Source: Lachnospiraceae bacterium
GTDB taxonomy: Bacteria; Bacillota; Clostridia; Lachnospirales; Lachnospiraceae
DNA: 50,871 nucleotides
NCBI GenBank assembly: GCA_004556655.1
Contig: SFGF01000018.1
Location: 1-50,871, forward strand
Reading direction: 5' to 3'
Both the position numbers and the translations under genes were made by a program. Below are positions 1-9,400 of this stretch, piece after piece. Numbering within the stretch: position 1 is the first letter of the stretch; the number at the start of each line of letters is the position of its first letter. A model generated the notes under the pieces. It was not told the origin of the DNA, did not search any database, and saw only the letters and a program-made list of their open reading frames with translations.

Positions 1-107
1 GAACAGGATTCCTTATATTTTGGGTGTTTTTTGAAAGTTGTGTATATTCAATACAACAGATTTAGCGTTTTGTGGATAAGACTGCGGAAACTCAAGACAA
101 TAGAGTA

Positions 108-136
108 TTGACATTTGCTGAAAAAAAGGGTAGACT
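108..136 (+). promoter_or_regulatory. Sigma-A type promoter of the cobalamin leader
   Basis: TTGACA (108-113) and TAGACT (131-136) are separated by exactly 17 bases. The pair lies about 35 bases upstream of the first cobalamin-riboswitch-like element, so it is the likely start of the long corrinoid-uptake transcript. Confidence 0.6.
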
Positions 137-169
137 GTAGAAAATAGAGAATTTGTGCAGTATGTTTTA

Positions 170-275
170 TATTAATTATAAACAGTAATGGGAAATCCGG
201 TGTAAATCCGGAACAGGTGAAAGACCCTGCTGTATATGAGTCAGCTCCCGCTGCCTGCTGGTGAAAAGGCATGTA
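170..275 (+). promoter_or_regulatory. Cobalamin riboswitch, upstream copy (short form)
   Basis: The core reads GGGAAATCCGGTG, then AAATCCGGA, an ACAG...CTGT pair and GAGTCAG followed by GCCTGC. These are the conserved blocks of cobalamin aptamers in the right order. The distance from the CTGT block to GAGTCAG is short, so this resembles the compact cobalamin class lacking the large peripheral extension. An intrinsic terminator follows about 40 bases later, which suggests control by premature termination when cobalamin is bound. The downstream genes encode an apparent cobalamin importer, which supports the call. Exact ends are estimated by eye. Confidence 0.75.
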
Positions 276-310
276 GGGGAGAAGTGTATCATTTTATATT
301 GAAATATCAA

Positions 311-338
311 CCTTCCTGTATATGCAGGGAGGTTTTTT
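311..338 (+). terminator. Intrinsic terminator of the first cobalamin riboswitch
   Basis: An 8-bp stem (CCTTCCTG with CAGGGAGG, one G-U pair) with a 6-base loop is followed directly by six T. It lies between the two cobalamin-riboswitch-like elements and is the likely expression platform of the first. Confidence 0.8.
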
Positions 339-450
339 GCATTAAAAGAAAGTTCTTTGATACAAAAACCTCTGGGGGATGTACACTTTGTTCTTCTAGA
401 GATGTAAAAAGACTATAATGATATATTTGAAAAAATTTAATAATTGTTTG

Positions 451-612
451 TCATGGTTGAGAGAAATCTCATTTAAAGGAATCGGGTAAAAGCCCGACAG
501 ATTAATCCCTGCTGTGAGAGCAACGAAAAGAATCAATCCACTGGAGAATTATCTGGGAAGGGATTCTTAGTAGGAAAAAGAGTGGCTCAAGTCAGAACAC
601 AAACATGGCGAA
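451..612 (+). promoter_or_regulatory. Cobalamin riboswitch, downstream copy (full-length form)
   Basis: The blocks AAAGGAATCGGGT, AAAGCCCGACAG, CTGCTGTGA, CCACTGGAG, TGGGAAGGG and AAGTCAGAAC appear in the order and spacing of a full-length cobalamin aptamer. CATGG near 452 can pair with the CATG near 604 as a closing stem. It sits about 215 bases ahead of the first surface-protein gene. Together with the upstream copy it forms a tandem arrangement. Ends are approximate. Confidence 0.8.
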
Positions 613-622
613 AAACATAGAT

Positions 623-663
623 AAAATTATTTCTGGTGGAATTAAGCAGAGATTTATTTTTTA
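623..663 (+). terminator. Possible terminator of the second riboswitch
   Basis: TATTTCTG (628-635) can pair with CAGAGATTTA (646-655), extended by an A/T helix and followed by a T-rich run. The stem is A/T-rich with one internal loop, so this is only a plausible expression platform. Confidence 0.4.
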
Positions 664-827
664 TACCCTTTTTTGGAAAAAAGTTAACATAATGTGAGAA
701 ACCGAGAGGTTATAACGGTGGGGAAACACCGATATAATAGAAAATTTCTAAACTATGTGAAGAGGGAGGACAAAGATGTATTGAAAAGAGAATATGCTGC
801 AGAAAAAATGAAGAGGAGGAAAACAAA

Positions 828-3800
828 TTGAGAACAAAGAAAAGCAAATTATTAAGTCTGTTTCTCGTACTGTGTATGCTGTTTACGCTGATTCCTGTGA
901 CGGATGTACAGGCAGCGTCACCAAAATATTACACGGTCGAAAAGTATGATGCAGATGGAAACGGAACAATGCTGGTTCCGCCCACAGAGACAACAAATTG
1001 GAGTGGTAGGTATGGTACTACATTTATCACTTCTCTTTTGGGTGGAAGCGGTAATGTAACGATGAGCAATGACGCAGTCACCGGTATTAGGATCGCCGAG
1101 GGCGAGTGGTTGAATAACGACGGAAACTCCAAGTGGTATATTGCCACAAACTATAACAAAGAGGTATATCTGGATTCCAGCTACTTCTATGCCAGCGATG
1201 CAGATGTGCTTCGATTCATTTATGTGCCAAACGGCGATTTCGGCAAAGTCGGTATGACCACAGAAGGCGCAGACTGGGCTGATGCGCTTATGAAGGTGGA
1301 AAAAGGAGATTTGATTAAGATCCTTTCTGCCTATGATGGTTCCACACTTGGCGGTAACCGGAAAGCAGCGTATGATGCAGGAATTCATGTGATACTGGAT
1401 CCGAATGCTACCGAAGAACAGGTGGAGAATGCAAAATCAAACATGGAAAATGCTTCCGATTCTGCAACAAGCGTAACACTTTCACCGGAAGGTCCCATGG
1501 AAATCTATGAAGGTCAGAAAGCAACGCTGACAGCTACCCTGGATCCGGGTGGAAGTACTGATAAGCTTACATGGGAATCTTCCGATGATACTGTTGTTGC
1601 GGTAGAGGAGGGTGTAATCAAAGGTATGAAACCCGGTACAGCTACTGTAACAGTAACAGCCGAAAATCCGGAAGTTAATGATAGTATTGAAATTACGGTT
1701 AAAGATATTGGAATTGGTCAGCTTTATATCTCCAATATGGGAACATCAAATACAATTGTAGCACTTACTCAGGAACTGACACTGATGGCAGATATCGGAA
1801 GTGGGATTCCGGATAATACTGACTGGGTATGGAGTGTAGAGGATGATGCCATTGCTGAAGTTACACCGATGGAAGGCAATGAATTCATGGCATCTGTAAA
1901 AGGTAAAAAAGAAGGAAGAACGAATGTAATTGTTACGGTAGGTTCCAAGAGTGCCAGTTTTGAGGTAAAAGTTACACCTTATGACGGTCCATATGTATAT
2001 TTCGAATATGCTGATGGAAGAGAACCACAATTACTGGATGAGAACAACACTATTACTCTGACCTGTCTGGATGAAGGTAAATTCGTTGTCGGAAGACCAC
2101 AAGGAGCGACCACCTGGAGCGGCGGCAATGCTAATGTGCCCTCTCTTGCAGGCGGTGATGACCTGCAATACTGGGTTTTCATCAATAGTGAAACCGGTAA
2201 GTGGAGTCCATGGGATGTGCGGACATTGAATATGACAGTAGATTCCGGTGGATGGAGTAAGTCTTTTAAAGTGAATTGTGTTGCCAGTGGTATCACCGAA
2301 CTGAAAACTTATGTAGGGGAACAGGAAGTGACACTGGATGCTCCTTATGTAACAGAAGGAACTGTCAGCGGTGTTGGTGTCACTGCTAAGGGTAAAAATA
2401 CAGATGGCGAGTGGGTTTCTATTCCTACACAGGCACTGCATTATGCAACCAGTGATACAACCTATAATTTCCGCTGGGTAGGTAATCAAATGTCAATTGC
2501 CAGAGGCGGACAGGCTACCATGTCCGTTTTCATGAAAGATAACCGGAATGTGAAAGCTCAGTTCATTGCAAAATGTAATAATATTCCGGTGACCGGTTTT
2601 ACAGTTACAACGCCGGAAACATTTACCATTACCGGTGAAAAAGATTTTATGACTGGCTACTATTATGGTTTACAGTTATACTCAGATAACTTAAAAATTG
2701 AGTTTACTCCGAGCAATGCTACCAATAAAGAATTGCAGTGGGAATCATTGACCCCGGATATCGCTTTTTATACTGCACAGCATAATTCCGGCATTGTTCC
2801 CAAAAAAGCAGGAACGGCAAAATTCAAAGTTACAAGTGCAGATAACTCTTCGTTGACACAGGAAGTAACAGTTACATTCCTGTACAAAAATCCATTGAAA
2901 TCAGCAGTACTTGATAAGAACGAGTATGAGATGAAAGTGGGAGATACTGCTGATCTGAATATTACCACAACACCCGAAGATGCTACAGATCAAAGCTTTA
3001 CCTGGAGCTATGATAAGGAAGGTATTGTGGAAGTAAAAAATAACAAGATTGTTGCTAAAGCAGCAGGAGAGGTTACAGTTACCGGAAAAGCCAACGATGC
3101 CACAATGGGATGTGATGATCTTATTTTTACAGTTAAAGTAACAGGTGATGCTGTGGAACAGGATGATCCTATGCCAACAGTAAAGGCAGGTATTGCGCAC
3201 GGACTGGATTATCTGGAAAATCAGAGTGTAAACAAATATGGTGATGAGTGGAATATTTTTACAATCCTTCGGGCTGGAGGAACGATTTCTGATGAAAATA
3301 AGGCAGCTTATATTGTAAGCACAGAAGAAGCAGTAAAGAATGGACTGTCCCAGCCGACAGATTATGCCCGTGTAATTCTGACATTGGGTGTGATGGGAGA
3401 AGACGTCACAAACTTTGGCGGCGTGGATCTTACGGAAAAATTGTACAATTGGAAAGATCTGGATTACCAGACTTCCAACCAGATCAGTTGGACACTGCTG
3501 GCACTGGACAGCAAGAAATATGAAATTCCTGCAGATGCAAAATGGAGCAGGGAGAAATTGATTGAGATGTGTCTGGCTTTCCAGGATGAGAGCGGTGGAT
3601 TTTGTCTGACAGATGCTACAGATGTGGATATGACAGGTATGATTCTGCAGGCACTGGCTCCTTATAATAATGCGGAGCATACTGACGTTCAGGCTGCATT
3701 CACAAAAGCACTGACCTGGCTGAAAGCTCAGATGGGTACCACCGCAGGTTTTGCTGCAAACAAATCTTACAATGAGAACAGTTGTACTACCGCACAGGTA

Positions 3801-6434
3801 CTGACCGCACTGTCAGCAGCCGGTATGGATGCTGTGGATACTGCGAATGGATTTACCATTGGTAAAAACAATATGATTACAAACCTGTGGAGTTACAAGT
3901 ATGATGCAGGTGGTTTTTACTGGGATCCGACAGTGGATACGAAAGCTAATGCTATGGGAACCCAGCAGGTAACCTATGCGCTGGAAGCTTACAGACGTTT
4001 AGCGGAAAAAAATAATTCACTATATGATCTGACTGATGTTCAGACAAAGGTTAATTATCAGGAAGAACTGGCAAATCTGGTTACTCAGATTGATAAACAG
4101 TTAGAAGAAGGCGAACTCACAGAAAGTGACTATACAGATAAGACGTGGGAAGTCTTTGCACAGAAGCTTCAGATTGCACGCACACTGTTGCAGTCCGGTT
4201 CTACGGATGAAGCACAGTTGAAAGAAGCAGCAGAGAATCTGCAGGCAGCAATCGATAATCTTGAAAAGAAACCGGAAAGTAATCCAGATCTGGAGGCAGC
4301 AGAGGCTTTTGAAGCAAAAGTGAACGCTCTTCCAGCAGCAGATGAAATTACTGTAGCACAGAAAGAAACTGTCAAGAGCCTTATAGATGAATACAATGGA
4401 CAGACAGATGCAGTAAAAGGATATATTTCCGTAGAATGTGTGAATAAACTGAACGCATGCGCAGACAGAATCGCTGATCTGGAGGCAGCCAATGCAGTTA
4501 TCGAGAAGATAAATACTATTGGTGATGAGATTACGCTGGATTCGGAACAGGCTATTCTGGCAGCAAGACAGGCATTTGATGCTCTGACAGACACACAAAA
4601 GCAGATTGTCCAAGAAGCAGGTGCGAAAGCAATTCTGGAAGAAGCGGAGGAAGCACTATTATCAATACAGAATACAGCGGTTCAAAATGTAATGAATAAT
4701 ATTGCACAGTTTGCTGATTTAGAAGGAATTGTTATAGCAGATAAAGAAGTCCTTCAGGATGTAAGAAATCTTTATGAACAGCTTCCTGAATCACTGCAAG
4801 CTCAGGTGACAAATCTTAATGTACTCGTAGCAGCAGAAGCACGTATGAAGGAGTTGGAAACAGCAAATGTGCTCAGTATGATTGAAAATCTGAAAGCACC
4901 GGAAGAACTGATGCTTACAGACGAGGAAGGAAATGTTACAGAAAATGTAACAGCAGATGATATCACTGCTATTGCACAGACTAAAGCAGCTTATGATGTC
5001 CTTTGTACAGATTATCCGGGTGTTGCAGATGAGATCAAGACACTTGAAGGCGGAGAAGCACTTTTAGATAAACTGGCAAAGGATGTGAATATCGCATCTC
5101 AGTATGAAAGCTATATTGAAGCTTATCTTGCAGACATGATTTCAGAGATTCAGAACTTCCCGGATGTGGACGATACCAATATAACCCGCGCGGAAGAACT
5201 GATTGGAAAATACGATAATGCATACGCACAGAGTGGTGCATATCTGGACAGTATAGAAGGACTTGCATTAAAAGTGGAAGCAATCAGAAGTCAGGCACAG
5301 ACGGTAAGAAGTGCACTGAACGAGGCTGCAGCATTTGATCAGTTGATTGAGGAACTTTCAAAAGAACCAATCACATCAGATGAAATGCTGACACAGGAAG
5401 AAGCAAAGCTTACGGATATTGACAGTGCATATGCAGCACTCAGTGACGGAGCAAAAGCTTATATGAAGAATGTGAGCGCATGGAATACTGCGAAAGCAAA
5501 TGTCAATCTGTATAAGACAAACAAAGCAGCAGCTCAGGAAATCGGAACACTGATTCAGGAAGCACAGGAAGCCGGAGAAGAGAATCTTACGGATAACAGT
5601 ACAGTAGCTGCAGTGAAGAAAGCAGAAGAGGCACTTAGTGCTGTTACAAAAGATGTACAGGCTATGGTTAAAAACAGTGCAGAACTTGAAGCACTGAAAG
5701 CATCCATTGCAGAAGCCAAGAATAGAGAATTGGCTGCAAATGGCATTGTGACAATCAAAGAAACCATACCATATGATGCAGTGGTTATTATAAAGGATGC
5801 GGACGAGAATGCTGCAAAAACAATGGAAGAAATTCTTTCTGCAGATAAGAAAGCAGAACTTAAAAATGCATTTACACTGGAGAAATATAAGATTGCAGCA
5901 GATGGCAGTCTGGAAAATTGGGATACAGAACTTACAGCTATTGTAAACTGTAAGGAAGACCTTACTGGAAAACAGGTGTATGTACTGCAGAAATCGAATG
6001 TAGTCAGCAGAACCAGAGCAGCAGTGTCAGCAACAAATTACCTGCAGGCAGTTGTCGACGGTCAGAAGGTTACTTTCAAAATGGATCAGGCTGGAGTATA
6101 TGCGATTGCACTTGCGGAAGCTGCGTCAACAGATAACAACAATCAGAACAATAACAATCAGAATAACAGTGGTACAGGCGGAACAACGGGCGGAACAACA
6201 TCTGGAGCAACAGGAGGAACCAGCACAACAGGTGGCAGCACAACAGGAACCAGTGCAACTGGTTCAACAAAGACACCTTCCGGAACCAGTGCATCAGGTT
6301 CAACTAAATCAGTTTCCGGCAGCGTTCCGAAAACAGGTGATACCATTCCAACAGAAATGGCAGCTACAGCATTGATGATTCTTGCGGCTCTTGCAGTTCT
6401 TGCAGCACTGAATAAGAAACGCATGACACTTTAA
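828..6434 (+). CDS. Giant wall-anchored surface protein with Ig-like domains and an intrinsic-factor-like alpha/alpha-toroid
   Basis: The product is 1868 aa and probably captures corrinoids at the cell surface (inference from fold and context). The start is TTG, placed 7 bases after GAGGAGGA. A signal peptide covers residues 1-29 (cut after VQA). Residues 33-190 look like a divergent DUF4430-type domain. BIG2 Ig-like domains are visible at about 213-291 and 690-772. Residues 782-1070 form a prenyltransferase/squalene-cyclase-like toroid (DVDMTGMILQALAPY), the fold of the N-terminal half of intrinsic factor. A FIVAR-like helical unit (1075-1147) and a long stalk of repeated helices follow, to about 1710. 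The tail is Asn/Gly/Thr-rich and ends in the sortase motif VPKTGD (1833-1838), a hydrophobic segment and basic residues. It is the first gene after the tandem cobalamin riboswitches. The cobalamin ligand has not been shown, and no close named homologue is recognised. Confidence 0.85.
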   Translation: MRTKKSKLLSLFLVLCMLFTLIPVTDVQAASPKYYTVEKYDADGNGTMLVPPTETTNWSGRYGTTFITSLLGGSGNVTMSNDAVTGIRIAEGEWLNNDGNSKWYIATNYNKEVYLDSSYFYASDADVLRFIYVPNGDFGKVGMTTEGADWADALMKVEKGDLIKILSAYDGSTLGGNRKAAYDAGIHVILDPNATEEQVENAKSNMENASDSATSVTLSPEGPMEIYEGQKATLTATLDPGGSTDKLTWESSDDTVVAVEEGVIKGMKPGTATVTVTAENPEVNDSIEITVKDIGIGQLYISNMGTSNTIVALTQELTLMADIGSGIPDNTDWVWSVEDDAIAEVTPMEGNEFMASVKGKKEGRTNVIVTVGSKSASFEVKVTPYDGPYVYFEYADGREPQLLDENNTITLTCLDEGKFVVGRPQGATTWSGGNANVPSLAGGDDLQYWVFINSETGKWSPWDVRTLNMTVDSGGWSKSFKVNCVASGITELKTYVGEQEVTLDAPYVTEGTVSGVGVTAKGKNTDGEWVSIPTQALHYATSDTTYNFRWVGNQMSIARGGQATMSVFMKDNRNVKAQFIAKCNNIPVTGFTVTTPETFTITGEKDFMTGYYYGLQLYSDNLKIEFTPSNATNKELQWESLTPDIAFYTAQHNSGIVPKKAGTAKFKVTSADNSSLTQEVTVTFLYKNPLKSAVLDKNEYEMKVGDTADLNITTTPEDATDQSFTWSYDKEGIVEVKNNKIVAKAAGEVTVTGKANDATMGCDDLIFTVKVTGDAVEQDDPMPTVKAGIAHGLDYLENQSVNKYGDEWNIFTILRAGGTISDENKAAYIVSTEEAVKNGLSQPTDYARVILTLGVMGEDVTNFGGVDLTEKLYNWKDLDYQTSNQISWTLLALDSKKYEIPADAKWSREKLIEMCLAFQDESGGFCLTDATDVDMTGMILQALAPYNNAEHTDVQAAFTKALTWLKAQMGTTAGFAANKSYNENSCTTAQVLTALSAAGMDAVDTANGFTIGKNNMITNLWSYKYDAGGFYWDPTVDTKANAMGTQQVTYALEAYRRLAEKNNSLYDLTDVQTKVNYQEELANLVTQIDKQLEEGELTESDYTDKTWEVFAQKLQIARTLLQSGSTDEAQLKEAAENLQAAIDNLEKKPESNPDLEAAEAFEAKVNALPAADEITVAQKETVKSLIDEYNGQTDAVKGYISVECVNKLNACADRIADLEAANAVIEKINTIGDEITLDSEQAILAARQAFDALTDTQKQIVQEAGAKAILEEAEEALLSIQNTAVQNVMNNIAQFADLEGIVIADKEVLQDVRNLYEQLPESLQAQVTNLNVLVAAEARMKELETANVLSMIENLKAPEELMLTDEEGNVTENVTADDITAIAQTKAAYDVLCTDYPGVADEIKTLEGGEALLDKLAKDVNIASQYESYIEAYLADMISEIQNFPDVDDTNITRAEELIGKYDNAYAQSGAYLDSIEGLALKVEAIRSQAQTVRSALNEAAAFDQLIEELSKEPITSDEMLTQEEAKLTDIDSAYAALSDGAKAYMKNVSAWNTAKANVNLYKTNKAAAQEIGTLIQEAQEAGEENLTDNSTVAAVKKAEEALSAVTKDVQAMVKNSAELEALKASIAEAKNRELAANGIVTIKETIPYDAVVIIKDADENAAKTMEEILSADKKAELKNAFTLEKYKIAADGSLENWDTELTAIVNCKEDLTGKQVYVLQKSNVVSRTRAAVSATNYLQAVVDGQKVTFKMDQAGVYAIALAEAASTDNNNQNNNNQNNSGTGGTTGGTTSGATGGTSTTGGSTTGTSATGSTKTPSGTSASGSTKSVSGSVPKTGDTIPTEMAATALMILAALAVLAALNKKRMTL

Positions 6435-6454
6435 AAGAAAGAGTCTGATAGATT

Positions 6455-9400
6455 ATGAAAAGCAGAAAAAGAATATTGAATTATGCGATGTCCCTGTTGC
6501 TGGCTGCGGTGTTTACACTTTCCGGAATTCTTGGATTTGCAGTTCCGGTGCAGGCGGCATCCAGCCTGGGAACCATTACCGTATGTGCAGAACGCTTTTC
6601 AATTGGTCAGGGATATCTTATAGAACCTTATACGTTAGATATTCAGCAGGGGGATACTTATGCGGATATTTGTAGGAGAGTTCTGGAACAAAAAGGATAT
6701 AGTTATACGGCAAAAGAATCGCCTTTTTACCTGTCAGGTATCCATGGAGCAGAGGAGGGAATCATTTCGATTCCCTCCTGTATCCAGACAATCGGTCCTA
6801 AAAAAATAGGTATCAATACCTTAAATCCTCCGAATAACACGGCTGTAAATGAGTATGCTGGAAATACGGCATGGCTGGGTGAGTTTTCTTATTCCAGAAT
6901 GTCAGGCTGGATGTATTCGGTGGGAAATGACAGTGGCTATCTATTCCCAGGTGTGGGAATGGATGGGTATGTCCCTAAGGATGGCGATGTATTCCGTCTG
7001 CAGTTTACAGTCTGGGGATATGGAGAAGATCTGACAGGATGTAATCAGGATGGATCAATAATATATTATGAAGTTGCTGACAAAACGGCACTTACCAGAA
7101 AGATTGCCCGCATCAATCAGAATAAAGAAAACTGGTTTGTCATTGAGGGCTGTGAAGCCGCATATAACAACGCCATAGCCAGCCTTCAGAAACTGGATGC
7201 CACACAGGCGGAAATTAATGCAGCATTGGCTGCATTGCCTGAGGAAGAACCGGTATTTCCGGATAACGTAATCCTGAATGAACAGAATGTCACGCTGGCC
7301 ATCGGCGATACACTGCAGCTGACAGCAGAGATAACACCGGATACTGTTAACCAGAAGGGCTTGTCATGGATGAGCTCTGATCCGGGAATCGTGTCTGTAG
7401 ATCAGAATGGTTTGCTTACGGCAAAGGGAAATGGCGAAGCTGATGTGACAGTGTCCACACAGAACGGGAAGACTGCAGTCTGCCATGTGACGGTAAAAGT
7501 AAGAGCAATTGAAAAAATTGAACTGAACATGTCCAACGCCTCTATGGAGGTACAGCAGAAGGTTCAGATTTACGTAAAAAGCTATCAGCCGGAGAATGCT
7601 ACGGAAACATTGGCGATTACTTATGCCAGCAGTAATGAAACGGTTGCCATAGTTGACAACCAGGGAATTATAACAGCAGTGAAATCAGGAACTGCGGATA
7701 TTACTGTAATGACAAAAGGCGGTGTATCGGCAGTCTGTAAAGTACTGGTTGGTGATACGGTAGAACTGGCATTAGCTATGGAAGATAAGATCGATAAACT
7801 TCCTGAAGCGGGAAAGATTGCAGAGGAAAATGCCCATGCAGTCATGGAAATCTGGGAAGAATATTCGAATCTTTCGGATGTGGTAAAAGATAAGATCAGC
7901 AAAGAAAAAGTGAATAAGCTGACTTTGCTGAAAAAAGAAGCAGATATCATTTTTGAAAAACAGAAAAATATTGCAGCTGCAAATCAATTGTTGAAAGAGC
8001 TTCCGGCCTTGTCTGTGGTGTCTTTGGAGCATACACAACAGATTCAGGAAGCAAGAGATGCCTATGATGCCCTTACAATAGATGAAAAGGGAAAGGTAGA
8101 TGAAAATCTTTATGCAAGACTTCTGAATCTGGAACGTCAAATAGAAGAGCTTAAAAAAGAAATTATCAATGTACAGACTAAAATCCGAGAGTTTTCTTCT
8201 TCTGTGACGATAGAAAATGTGGAAGAAGCCGTTGCACTGTGGAATGATTATAGTGAACTTTCACAAGAGCAGAAGTCACAGCTGGGAGATAGTACTGTAA
8301 CCCGAATGGAAGAGATTTCTGAAGATGCACTTGCATGTATTGAAAGTACAATCAATGATGTTCATAAGTCACAGAAATTTGATTTACATTCACAGATGCT
8401 GCAGGATTTTGTAACAGTTTCCAACGTCTGTGAAGAGATGAACAGTGATATCACAGATCAATTGCCACAGGAGACACAGGATTCTCTGGAAAATATCAGA
8501 GAGTGGATCCGGCAGAATATACAGACATCGGATAACATCAGTATTTCGGCCGGATGGTTTGTACGACTGGTGGTTAAAGATGCCGAAAGTGATGCGTTGA
8601 TAGAGAATGCAGTGAAGGACAAATATTCTTCACTGGCAAAGATTATTTTGAATAAAGAAATCTCCTACGAAGATATTCGTACAGGGAAGACCTATAAACC
8701 TGAGAAAAGTCAGGAGTTTTCCGTGAATCTAAGAGATGTGGGAACCCTGGATAACCCCAAAGCAGATACAGTGGCTGTCAGTGGAAATGGAAATATAACA
8801 TTAAAGGAACTGACAGGTAAATATGAGGAGAACATTCTTACTTTTAAGACAGCACATACAGGCAGAATGTTGATTGTGGATAATCCCATCAAAGTAACAG
8901 GGATTACAGTGCCAAAGACAGCATCTGTAGGAATCGGGAGCAGCATATCGCTTACAGTAGAATACAAACCTGTGAACGCTACGGTCAATAAAGAATTGAA
9001 GTTCAAGAGCTCGGATGCATCTGTTGTTCAGGTTGACGAAAATGGAAAGATAAAAGGGATGGCTCCCGGGACTGCAGATATTACAGTTTCACTGAAAGCC
9101 AATTCCTCCATAAATGCAGTATGTAGGATTACTGTTACAGATCAGGCAAATACTCTGACAAAATCAGTGGATCAGGTAATGCAAGAAACTTCTGCGTATA
9201 TGCTTTCACTGGACACCAATCCGGCAAAAGGCAGTGAATGGTTTGTACTGGGGCTGGCAAGAAGTGGAAAAGACCTGAATGCTCCTTATTTTACGACATA
9301 CTATAATCATATTGCCAACTACCTGAAAGAAAATAATGGAAAGCTGACGAATACAGCTCTGTACACGGAGTATTCCAAGATGATTCTGGTTATGACGGCA

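Noticed and set aside
236..418. A 60-codon open frame after the first riboswitch
   Set aside because: It covers the aptamer end and the terminator, has no ribosome site and its protein shows no family features.
2901..3680. A 259-codon minus-strand frame inside the first giant gene
   Set aside because: It is a shadow of the plus-strand frame, without a ribosome site or recognisable protein.
6130..6345. The Asn/Gly/Thr repeats at the end of the first giant protein as a DNA repeat or CRISPR-like array
   Set aside because: The repetition is a low-complexity wall-spanning linker in frame before VPKTGD, with no spacer structure.
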